Source: Pseudomonadota bacterium (GTDB taxonomy: Bacteria; Pseudomonadota; Alphaproteobacteria; Rhizobiales; Xanthobacteraceae). Taken from it: a stretch of 36,726 bases of DNA. Below the pieces are notes generated by a model. It was not told the origin of the DNA. It saw nothing but the letters and a program-made list of their open reading frames with translations, and did no database searches. The position numbers were made by a program, and so were the translations under genes. Shown piece by piece: positions 1-7,108 of this stretch (positions are counted from its first letter, which is position 1; each line of letters opens with the position of its first letter). The stretch spans positions 1-36,726 of the forward strand of contig CAUJJN010000138.1 of NCBI GenBank assembly GCA_963204905.1, read 5' to 3'.

Positions 1-651
1 GGTCATCAGCCCGAAGCCGACGATGTGACGCGCTTTCGGGTTCGGCAGATCGCGCGCCGCGCGCATCAGGAAATACAGCGCGCCGGCCATCGCGGCGGCG
101 AGCGGAATGTCCTTGCTGTGGTGGAACATGGTGCCGTACCAGGAACCGCAGACCGCGAGCGCCATGCCCGCGATCAGCCCGGCGCGCGCGCCGGCGATCA
201 TCCGCGCCGTCGCCATCGCGGCCGCGAGACCGCCGACGCCGATCAAGCCGCACAACAGATGGCGCAGCTCGTAGATATCCATCGGCACGAGATGGCCAAG
301 CAGGATCGCCGCGCTGTCGAATAGACCGCCATAGAGATACAGGTTGTCGAGTTGAAAGACGGCGCGATCCGTGAAACCGCTCTTGTAGTAGGCGACGATC
401 AGTTCGCCATAGCGATGCTGAATCCATTCGTCGTTGGTGATGGCGTAATCACGAAAGGTCGCGATCACCAGACCGACGAGCACCGTGAGCAGTACGACTG
501 AAGCCAGATCACATGGGTCGCGCGACAACACCGCGCGCACCGTCCGCCGGATCAACGAATTGTCCGCCGTGTCAGGCCAACCCGCGCCGTAATCGTCCAC
601 CGCTTCGCGCGCCAGATCGGTCATGATCGATCCGACTGCCGCGCGGTCCAT
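1..651 (-). CDS. GT-C/ArnT-like membrane glycosyltransferase (partial, N-terminal part)
   Basis: An open frame starts at the ATG whose first base is 651 and runs without a stop out of the left edge of the window, giving 217 residues. After a hydrophilic N-terminus of about 45 residues comes a hydrophobic segment (VVLLTVLVGLVIATF). It is followed by a loop with the acidic motif TNDEWIQHRYGE, the usual place for the catalytic or metal-binding Asp/Glu of GT-C family (PMT/ArnT-like) enzymes that use lipid-linked sugars. Further hydrophobic helices follow, with the conserved-looking motif HHSKDIPLA. The sugar and acceptor cannot be deduced. A second in-frame ATG at 624 is a possible start. It is transcribed away from the acyl-CoA ligase gene at 936. 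In the 281-base gap between the two I see no gene or convincing promoter. Confidence 0.72.
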   Translation of the reverse strand, partial: MDRAAVGSIMTDLAREAVDDYGAGWPDTADNSLIRRTVRAVLSRDPCDLASVVLLTVLVGLVIATFRDYAITNDEWIQHRYGELIVAYYKSGFTDRAVFQLDNLYLYGGLFDSAAILLGHLVPMDIYELRHLLCGLIGVGGLAAAMATARMIAGARAGLIAGMALAVCGSWYGTMFHHSKDIPLAAAMAGALYFLMRAARDLPNPKARHIVGFGLMT

Positions 652-935
652 GCAGGGTATTTTCGCTGCATCGCAATATCGCCAGAGACGCCGTCTGCGG
701 AGGGACCAGAGACTGGGGCAAGCGTTCGAAGCAACATTGGTATCCACGGCGCGGATGAGGCGGAGGTCTCTATAGACGATCCCTCGATTTTTACCACCGT
801 GACGTTGGAATAACGCGGGTGCGGCCCGCGGCGACCCTGTCTTGCCAGCGCTCAATGCGGCGATATTCTCTTGCCGAGAACCAGGTCAACGACCGGGCAA
901 ACCCGGCGAGCCGATCATCAGGGAGACGACGCAGA

Positions 936-2486
936 ATGTACCCGGGGACCCATGCCGAGCCGCGTGCCGATCAACCCGCTTTCATCATGGCGAGTAGCGG
1001 AGAAACGGTCACCTATGCCGAACTGGAAGCCCGCACCAATCGGCTGGCTCATTTCCTGCGCTCCCGCGGCGTGAATCGCCTCGATCATTATTCCATCTTC
1101 ATGGAGAACAACGCGCGTTACCTCGAAAGCTGCGGCGCCGGCGAGCGCGCCGGACTTTATTTCACCTGTGTCAACTCGTTCCTGAAGTCGGACGAACTCG
1201 CCTACATCCTCGACAACAGCGAATCCCGCGTGCTCATCTTCTCCGAGGAGAAGCGCGCCGTCGCCGAGGAAGCCCTGCGTCAATGCCCGAAGGTTGAGGT
1301 CAGCCTCGTCGTCGACGGCCCGGGCAACGGCTCGACCATTCTCAATTTCGAGGAGGCGGTGAGCGGCTTTCCCGCGACGCCGATCGCCGATGAAAGCCTC
1401 GGCACCGCGATGCTCTACTCGTCCGGCACCACCGGACGGCCGAAAGGCATCGTGCGACCGCTGCCGGAGCAGCCGCCCACGCAACCACTTCCGCTGTTCG
1501 ATTTTCTCGTCAAGATGTGGCGCTATCGCGAGGGCCTCAACTACCTGTCGCCCGCGCCGCTGTATCACTCAGCGCCGCAGGCGGCTGTCAATCTGGTGAT
1601 CCGCAACGGCGGCACCGCAATCATCATGGAGAAGTTCGAGCCGGAGCACTATCTGCAACTGGTCGAGAAATACCGGCCGACGCATACCCAACTCGTGCCG
1701 ACGATGTTCTCGCGGATGCTGAAACTGCCGGACGAGGTGCGCAAGCGCTATGATGTCTCCTCGCTCGAGATAGCCATTCACGCGGCCGCGCCCTGCCCGC
1801 CGCAAGTCAAGGAGCAGATGATCGAGTGGTGGGGGCCGATCATCCACGAATATTACGGCGCGACCGAGGGATTGGGCTTCACCGCCTGCGATACCCCGCA
1901 ATGGCAGGCGCATCGCGGCACTGTCGGTAAGGTGCTGTTGGGTGAACTGCACGTGCTCGACGAGCACATGCAGCCGTGCCCGAAGGAAACGCCCGGCACG
2001 CTGTGGTTCAAGACCGCGACCCCGTTCGAATACTTCAACGATCCGAAGCGAACCGCCGAAACCCGCTCCGCTGACGGCAGCATGAGCACGGTGGGCGACA
2101 TCGGCTATGTCGATGACGACGGCTTTCTGTACCTCACCGACCGCGCAACCTTCATGATCGTGTCCGGCGGCGTCAACATCTATCCGCAGGAATGCGAGAA
2201 CCTGCTTATCACCCATCCGAAGGTAGCTGACGCCGCGGTGTTCGGCGTGCCGAACGAGGATCTCGGCGAGGAGGTAAAGGCCGTGGTGCAGGTGCTGCCC
2301 GGCGTCAAGGCAGACCAGGGGCTCGTCGATGAATTGACGGAATTCTGCCTGAAAAACCTGTCGCGACAGAAATGCCCGCGCTCGATCGATTTCATCGACG
2401 AGATGCCGCGCCTGCCGACCGGAAAACTCTACAAGCGGCTGCTGCGCGACCGCTACTGGGGCGACCGCAAGAGCCGCATCGTCTGA
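936..2486 (+). CDS. AMP-dependent acyl-CoA synthetase/ligase
   Basis: Encodes 516 residues of the ANL adenylate-forming superfamily, which activates a carboxylic acid with ATP and loads it onto CoA. The ATP-binding P-loop SSGTTGRPKG lies near residues 161-170. The motif YYGATEG, the hinge region YLTDRATFMIVSGGVNIYPQE and the C-terminal PTGKLYKR with the adenylation lysine (about K497) are all present. The enzyme therefore looks complete and catalytically competent. The frame is open further upstream to 819, but the ATG at 936 is preceded by GGGAGA nine bases away and begins at the normal family N-terminus. The substrate (fatty, aromatic or other acid) cannot be read from sequence. It stands alone: the next gene on this strand, selD, is 371 bases downstream. 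Confidence 0.9.
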   Translation: MYPGTHAEPRADQPAFIMASSGETVTYAELEARTNRLAHFLRSRGVNRLDHYSIFMENNARYLESCGAGERAGLYFTCVNSFLKSDELAYILDNSESRVLIFSEEKRAVAEEALRQCPKVEVSLVVDGPGNGSTILNFEEAVSGFPATPIADESLGTAMLYSSGTTGRPKGIVRPLPEQPPTQPLPLFDFLVKMWRYREGLNYLSPAPLYHSAPQAAVNLVIRNGGTAIIMEKFEPEHYLQLVEKYRPTHTQLVPTMFSRMLKLPDEVRKRYDVSSLEIAIHAAAPCPPQVKEQMIEWWGPIIHEYYGATEGLGFTACDTPQWQAHRGTVGKVLLGELHVLDEHMQPCPKETPGTLWFKTATPFEYFNDPKRTAETRSADGSMSTVGDIGYVDDDGFLYLTDRATFMIVSGGVNIYPQECENLLITHPKVADAAVFGVPNEDLGEEVKAVVQVLPGVKADQGLVDELTEFCLKNLSRQKCPRSIDFIDEMPRLPTGKLYKRLLRDRYWGDRKSRIV

Positions 2487-2531
2487 GAGGCTTGCTCGAA
2501 ACATAACATGATCGATCAAGCTAACTCGATT

Positions 2532-2664
2532 CGTCCCCGCGCAGGCGGGACCCATAACCCCTGGCATCGGTGATCTAAAAACTGCGTCTTGGCAATCGAG
2601 CCAAACCGCTGCGGAGTCTGGGTCCTCGCCGGCGCGGGGACGACGACTTTCGTGTTGCAAATCC
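2532..2664. repeat. Palindromic intergenic repeat, family B (long copy)
   Basis: The 371-base gap between the acyl-CoA ligase and selD contains no gene I can support. It holds a long imperfect inverted repeat: the left arm begins TCGTCCCCGCGCAGGCGGGA and the right arm ends GGCGCGGGGACGA near 2644, followed by the tail GTTGCAAATC. The same arm recurs near 24982. A short hairpin version with the same GTTGCAAATC tail is found at 22818-22862. Dispersed palindromes of this kind are common in Bradyrhizobium-like genomes; their function is unknown, and they may act as RNA-stabilising or terminating hairpins. Confidence 0.7.
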
Positions 2665-2857
2665 ACCGGCAAAACCGAGACCCGGTTGGGCTCTGAAATC
2701 ATTCTGCCGAACGCTCCTCGCGATGCGACGCAACGTCCGTTTGCATCGGCTGAGCGTTCCGGCATATGTTCGCAGACCTTATCTGTCTCTCTGCTCCGCG
2801 CGGCGCGTGGAATGCCGATGAGCCTGCCGCGTCGCGGCGCGATCGGGAGATTTGACA

Positions 2858-3907
2858 ATGAATGCCCCCATTATCCGCCTCACCAGCCTCGCGCATGGCG
2901 GCGGCTGTGGCTGCAAGCTTGCGCCATCGGTGTTGCAGGAATTGCTGGCCGGCCAGCCCGCGGCCGCGCCGTTCCGCCAGTTGCTTGTCGGCGCCGATAC
3001 CGGTGACGACGCCGCTGTCTGGCAGGTCGACGACAACACCTGCATCGTCGCCACCACCGATTTCTTCATGCCGGTAGTCGACGATCCGTTCGACTTCGGC
3101 CGCATCGCCGCCACCAACGCCATCTCCGACATCTACGCCATGGGCGCCAAGCCGATCCTGGCGCTGGCGATCCTCGGGATGCCGCTCGACAAGATATCCG
3201 TCGAGGTGGTGCGCGAGATTCTGCGCGGGGGGGCGTCTGTCTGCGCCGATGCCGGATTTCCGATCGGCGGCGGCCATTCCATCGACGCGCCGGAGCCGAT
3301 CTATGGCCTCGCGGTGATCGGCATCTGCCGGCCCGACCAGGTGCGCCGCAACGCCGACGCCAAACCCGGCGACGCGCTGATCCTGACCAAGGGCCTCGGC
3401 GTCGGGGTCTATTCCGCCGCGATCAAGAAAGGCGAACTCGACGGCGACGGCTATGCGGAAATGGTCGCCTCGACCACACAGCTCAATCGCATCGGCGGTG
3501 ACCTGTCGGGCGATACGCACGTTCATGCCATCACCGATGTCACCGGTTTCGGCCTGCTCGGTCACGCCTACGAGATGGCGCGGGAATCGAAACTGTCGCT
3601 GGTGATCGACGCCAAGGCGGTGCCGCTGTTCTCGCGCGCGAACGAGCTGGCGAAGGGCGGCTTCATCACCGGCGCCTCGAAACGCAACTGGGCCAGCTAC
3701 GGCGCATCCATCGCGCTGCCGCCCGGCATGCCGGAATGGCAGCGCGACCTGCTGGCCGATCCGCAGACCTCAGGGGGACTGCTGGTTGCCTGCGCACCGG
3801 ACCAGGCCGAAGCGATTTTGAAGAAAGTGATCGACGCCGGGTTCACATCCGCGAAAATCATCGGTCGTGTCGAGGAAGGTCCCGCGCAAGTGCGGATCGA
3901 GAGCTGA
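2858..3907 (+). CDS. selD: Selenide, water dikinase (selenophosphate synthetase)
   Basis: SelD makes selenophosphate from selenide and ATP, the selenium donor for SelA in the cytoplasm. The 349-residue product has the diagnostic N-terminal [10 protein letters not shown], with Cys17, Cys19 and Lys20 at the same numbers as in the E. coli enzyme (347 aa). The catalytic position is cysteine (TGT), not a selenocysteine codon. The ATP-binding AIRS-type motifs [31 protein letters not shown] and [12 protein letters not shown] follow, and the C-terminal domain has DPQTSGGLL. The ATG at 2858 is preceded by GGGAGA with a spacing of seven; a TTG two codons earlier is not needed. The gene is transcribed towards, and converges with, the selA-selB-selC block, so it forms a separate transcription unit in the same selenium locus. 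Confidence 0.97.
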   Translation: MNAPIIRLTSLAHGGGCGCKLAPSVLQELLAGQPAAAPFRQLLVGADTGDDAAVWQVDDNTCIVATTDFFMPVVDDPFDFGRIAATNAISDIYAMGAKPILALAILGMPLDKISVEVVREILRGGASVCADAGFPIGGGHSIDAPEPIYGLAVIGICRPDQVRRNADAKPGDALILTKGLGVGVYSAAIKKGELDGDGYAEMVASTTQLNRIGGDLSGDTHVHAITDVTGFGLLGHAYEMARESKLSLVIDAKAVPLFSRANELAKGGFITGASKRNWASYGASIALPPGMPEWQRDLLADPQTSGGLLVACAPDQAEAILKKVIDAGFTSAKIIGRVEEGPAQVRIES

Positions 3908-3929
3908 TCGAACACTCCGTACCTTCGCC

Positions 3930-4003
3930 GTCTTTGCGAGCGAAGCGAAGCAATCCACCCTTTCTTCAAGTGTCTGGATTGCTTCGCTTCGCTCGCAATG
4001 ACG
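3930..4003. repeat. Palindromic intergenic repeat, family A
   Basis: Inverted repeat of the form TTGCGAGCGAAGCGAAGCAA ... TTGCTTCGCTTCGCTCGCAA, ending AATGACG. Related copies occur at 18424, 19496, 20693 (degenerate), 25125 and 27738. This copy lies between the convergent ends of selD and the minus-strand Sec operon, and its RNA hairpin could terminate transcription in both directions. Confidence 0.8.
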
Positions 4004-4020
4004 AACGCAATCAACCTCAT

Positions 4021-4109
4021 CGTCATGGCCGGGCTTGTCCCGGCCATCCACGTCTTTGAACTTGCATCCTCTTAAGACGTGGATGCCCGGCATAAAGCCG
4101 GGCATGACA
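4021..4109. repeat. Palindromic intergenic repeat, family C
   Basis: A second, unrelated palindrome directly after the family A copy. CGTCATGGCCGGGCTTGTCC at the left pairs imperfectly with GCCCGGCATAAAGCCGGGCA at the right, with CCACGTCTT/AAGACGTGG as the inner stem. Only one copy is seen in this window. It resembles the abundant palindromes of Bradyrhizobiaceae intergenic regions. Confidence 0.7.
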
Positions 4110-4132
4110 GATCAAATTGAGTGTATTGCAAA

Positions 4133-4537
4133 CTAATGCGCCTGCGCCGGCTCGACCTTCATGCGCCGGCCCCAGGTGTCGAAGAAGTGGCCTTCGTTGA
4201 CCACCATACGGTCGGCATTGACGCGGTCTTCCAGATCACGCAACGCATCGGCCGCCTTGGCATCCTCCACCGGGCCGCCGTCGTCGTCGACGATCGGCAT
4301 CAGCAGCACGCCATCCCATGGCACCTTGGCGCCGCGCATCAGCAGCGTGAACTGATGCCAGTCGAGTTCGTCACCGATGACATGCGTGAACGTCGAGCGC
4401 AGCGGCAGCACGCCGAGATTGGCGGTCGAGATCAGGATGATCAGCGCGGTGAAACCGCCGGTGCGCCGGAATTCGTGCACCACCCAATCGTCGAACAGGA
4501 AGTCGTCGAGCTTTCTGTGTCTAGCAGGTTTCGACAA
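4133..4537 (-). CDS. Uncharacterised protein at the end of the Sec operon (TTG start)
   Basis: I do not recognise this family. The proposed product has 134 residues, starts MSKPARHRKLDDFLFDDWVV and contains one moderately hydrophobic stretch (GFTALIILISTANLGVL, about residues 28-44). The rest is acidic and helical, with DDDGGPVEDAKAADALRDLE near residues 84-103 and a C-terminus ending EPAQAH. The start is inferred. No ATG lies near the 5' end in this frame, but a TTG at 4537 sits seven bases after GGAG and overlaps the end of the upstream gene by 17 bases, a classic translational-coupling arrangement. The alternative is that this is the frameshifted 3' half of the upstream gene. It is the last gene of the selA-selB-selC block and converges with selD across two palindromic repeats. 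Confidence 0.62.
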   Translation of the reverse strand: MSKPARHRKLDDFLFDDWVVHEFRRTGGFTALIILISTANLGVLPLRSTFTHVIGDELDWHQFTLLMRGAKVPWDGVLLMPIVDDDGGPVEDAKAADALRDLEDRVNADRMVVNEGHFFDTWGRRMKVEPAQAH

Positions 4538-5000
4538 GCGGCAGCTCCACGATTTCCCGCTCCATGACGCTAAGGAACGGGCCGTTGCGATGCTCGGCGA
4601 ACCAGGCCTCGAACGCACGCAGCTTTTCGATGATGCCTGCCGAATCCGGCGGCGTTTCCGCCTCCGGGGATGCCGGCTGGGCCGCCTGCCAGCAGGCCGC
4701 GATGACCGGCACGAAGTTCGTCAAGGTTTCCTGCTGCGTTTCGCTGGTGCCATTCCAGCCCAGTTCGTGAAGAAAGGCCGTGGAGCCGCGCAGGATCGCG
4801 TCGTCCTCGGTCTCGCAGCCGTCGAGCGCGGCGGTAACGGTCCGCATCAGGTTCAGCCGCCGGAAACCGAAGGCGCGATCCTGCTCCAGTTCGCGGAAAC
4901 GCGCCGCGGCTTCCTTGCGGTAATTCTCTTCGTTGATCGAGGCGTCGTGCGCGATGCGGTCGAGATCGTCGAGCAATGTCGTCAAAGGCTGAGCCGTCAT
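4521..5000 (-). CDS. Uncharacterised protein encoded directly after selB/selC
   Basis: I do not recognise this family. The 159-residue product is hydrophilic, acidic and predicted mostly helical, starting MTAQPLTTLLDDLDRIAHDA. It has a charged helical stretch ENYRKEAAARFRELEQDR and a central segment STAFLHELGWNGTSETQQET. It has no signal peptide, no clear membrane segment and only three cysteines or so, so it is probably cytoplasmic. Its ATG at 5000 overlaps the selB stop as ATGA, and its own end overlaps the next small gene. Position therefore makes it a candidate accessory factor for selenocysteine insertion or formate dehydrogenase maturation; nothing in the sequence proves that. Confidence 0.75.
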   Translation of the reverse strand: MTAQPLTTLLDDLDRIAHDASINEENYRKEAAARFRELEQDRAFGFRRLNLMRTVTAALDGCETEDDAILRGSTAFLHELGWNGTSETQQETLTNFVPVIAACWQAAQPASPEAETPPDSAGIIEKLRAFEAWFAEHRNGPFLSVMEREIVELPLVETC

Positions 5001-7108
5001 CGCGCGCTCCCGTGCTTGTTGAGGGTTGGCGGAAGAGAATGGGAGTCGAACCCACCAAGAACCGACTCGCGGCCCTTCCCGGATTTGAAGTCCGGACGCC
5101 CCACCGGGAACGATGCTCTTCCAACTGGTTCGATGCTCGGCGCCGCCGTCGACGCCGGATCATTCGACCTCACCTCATCGGCCGGCCTGCGAAACAGGTC
5201 AAGCCGATGCTTGTTGACACGGCGCAGATCGCCTCTGCGGATTGTAACACCATGTCGGTCGAAGAATTCAAGTATCTGGATCGCGACCTTGCGGCCGTTG
5301 TCGAATTTGTCGCGGAACTGCGCGGCGGTGAATTGATGATCGGCCGCCTGTTCGGACAGCGTCGCCATCACACCGACCATTTCCGCCACCGTCGCGCGCA
5401 GGAAGAAATGATCGTGCGCTACTTCGTCGACGCGTCCCATGCGCCCAACCAGCTTGAACAGCCGCCGTACTTCCGGTTCGGCGACGCCGGTATAGCCGGC
5501 GATATCGCGCACGCGCGGCGGACGGAAACGCCCCTCGCCGCCGATGAAGATTCGTACCTTGTCCCATAGCGCCTCATCGCCCGGCGTCAACCGCACCTCG
5601 TGGCCCGGCAGACGAATCCACGCACCGTCCAGCGCGACCTCCCTGGCGCGCGCCAAGCCCTGCAGCACGGCGACAAAGGCCGGCGCAGGCAAGCGCGGCT
5701 CAAGCTGCAGGCGCAGGCGTTCCAGACCGATGCCCGACAGGTTGGGATTCTCGGCATGGAATTTGGCGAGTTGAGCCTGGATATCATTCTTCATCCGCAG
5801 CCACACCGCCGGCGCGACGACGAATTCGGTTTTCGGCGTGACCAGCCGAAGCAGGCTCATGCGCCGCACCAACGCGTCGCGCTCGCTTTCGGAAATCGCG
5901 CGGTCGCGGATGAAAGCGGAGAAATCGGTATAGCCCGCGGCGCAATTCAACAAGGCGGTGAGCGCGCCTTCCGGATCGCTGATGGCGCTGGCCTCCAGCT
6001 GTGCGATGCGCTCCGGGGCGCGCCGCTTGCGGGCGACGGCGCGCAGATCGAGAAAGACGCCGCCGCCGATGGTGCGCTGCGCCGTGGTGTCACGCAGCAC
6101 GAACCGGTCGCCGACGGCAGCCGCGACCGGGCGATCCAGCACCAGCTGCACGAAGGCTTTCCCGCCCGGCGGAATCGGATCATCGCTGAGCAACACGATG
6201 CGGGCGCCGACTTCTGCGGCAGCGTGATGCAGCCGCACCGGCATCCATTGCGTGATCGGCTTGGCTTCGCCGGCCAGCACTTCGACGCGTGCATCAACGC
6301 GGCCTGCCGGCGCGTGCAACTCGGGATCGAGCACGACATCGCCGCGCGAGACCGCGTCCTTTGTCACGCCGTCGCCGGCAAGGTTGAGCGCGCACCGATC
6401 GCCCGCACGGCCGGTCTCGGTCACGCTGTTCTGGGCGCGAATGCCACGCACCCGCGCCGACAGTCCGGAAGGGCTGACGACGACTTGATCGCCGACGCTG
6501 ACGCTGCCGGACAGCACCGTTCCGGTGATCACCGTGCCGGTGCCAGGCAACGTGAAAGAACGATCGACCGCGAGACGGAAACGCCCCTTGTCGGAGCGCG
6601 CCTGCCATTCACGCGCCGCCGCGAACAGCCGCGCACGCAGAGCGTCGATGCCCTCCCCGCTCTGGCTCGACACCGCGAACATCTCGATGTCGCCGAGCGG
6701 CGTCGGCGCCAGCGCGTTGGCGATCTCGATGCGCACCTCGGCGAGCCGATCCTCGCTCACCAGATCGGCCTTGGTGATCGCGACCGCGCCACGTGTGATA
6801 CCAAGCAGATTGACGATCGCCAGATGCTCGACGGTTTGCGGCATGATGCCGTCATCGGCGGCGATCACCAGCAGCACGAAATCGATGCCGCTCGCGCCCG
6901 CCAGCATGTTGTGAACAAAACGCTCATGACCCGGCACGTCGACGAAACCGAGCACGCCGCCGTCCGGTGTCGGCAGGTAGGCGAAGCCGAGATCGACCGA
7001 AATGCCGCGCGCCTTCTCTTCCTTGAGTCGGTCGGTATCGACGCCGGTGAGCGCACGCACCAGCGACGTTTTCCCGTGATCGATATGGCCCGCCGTGCCG
7101 ATGATCAT
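4997..7108 (-). CDS. selB: Selenocysteine-specific elongation factor SelB, with a tail reading through selC
   Basis: SelB is the EF-Tu-like GTPase that carries Sec-tRNA-Sec to ribosomes halted at UGA next to a SECIS hairpin. The N-terminal G domain shows GHIDHGKT (residues 7-14), DVPGHERF (about 57-64) and ITKAD. EF-Tu-like barrels follow, then C-terminal winged helices ending in the SECIS-binding type sequence KVAIQILEFFDRHGVTIRRG. The ATG at 7108 overlaps the upstream stop as ATGA; the frame is open further upstream to 7243, but that part is not SelB-like. The normal domain structure ends near residue 641. The frame then continues for about 62 residues: a linker, 32 codons that are exactly the tRNA-Sec gene (residues 663-694), and nine more residues to a TGA that overlaps the next gene's ATG. 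Total 703 aa against 614 in E. coli. Confidence 0.95.
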   Translation of the reverse strand: MIIGTAGHIDHGKTSLVRALTGVDTDRLKEEKARGISVDLGFAYLPTPDGGVLGFVDVPGHERFVHNMLAGASGIDFVLLVIAADDGIMPQTVEHLAIVNLLGITRGAVAITKADLVSEDRLAEVRIEIANALAPTPLGDIEMFAVSSQSGEGIDALRARLFAAAREWQARSDKGRFRLAVDRSFTLPGTGTVITGTVLSGSVSVGDQVVVSPSGLSARVRGIRAQNSVTETGRAGDRCALNLAGDGVTKDAVSRGDVVLDPELHAPAGRVDARVEVLAGEAKPITQWMPVRLHHAAAEVGARIVLLSDDPIPPGGKAFVQLVLDRPVAAAVGDRFVLRDTTAQRTIGGGVFLDLRAVARKRRAPERIAQLEASAISDPEGALTALLNCAAGYTDFSAFIRDRAISESERDALVRRMSLLRLVTPKTEFVVAPAVWLRMKNDIQAQLAKFHAENPNLSGIGLERLRLQLEPRLPAPAFVAVLQGLARAREVALDGAWIRLPGHEVRLTPGDEALWDKVRIFIGGEGRFRPPRVRDIAGYTGVAEPEVRRLFKLVGRMGRVDEVAHDHFFLRATVAEMVGVMATLSEQAADHQFTAAQFRDKFDNGRKVAIQILEFFDRHGVTIRRGDLRRVNKHRLDLFRRPADEVRSNDPASTAAPSIEPVGRASFPVGRPDFKSGKGRESVLGGFDSHSLPPTLNKHGSAR
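5027..5122 (-). tRNA. selC: tRNA-Sec (anticodon TCA), nested inside selB
   Basis: A 96-nt tRNA including an encoded 3' GCCA. It aligns base for base over much of its length with the E. coli tRNA-Sec pattern. The 5' end is GGAAGAGC and the 3' arm TCTCTTCC followed by discriminator G. The D stem CGTTCC/GGGGCG has six pairs. The anticodon loop is CTTCAAA with anticodon TCA at 5088-5086. The long variable arm is AAGGGCCG/CGGTTCTT with several G-U pairs, and the T arm is GTGGG-TTCGACT-CCCAT. The eighth acceptor pair, paired in E. coli, would be a C-U mismatch here. The gene lies in sense orientation entirely within selB, covering codons 663-694. I see no separate promoter for it, so it is probably cut out of the operon transcript. 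Confidence 0.97.

Noticed and set aside
3930-4109. CRISPR-like repeats between selD and the Sec operon
   Set aside because: The repeats are inverted palindromes of two different families, not evenly spaced direct repeats with unique spacers.
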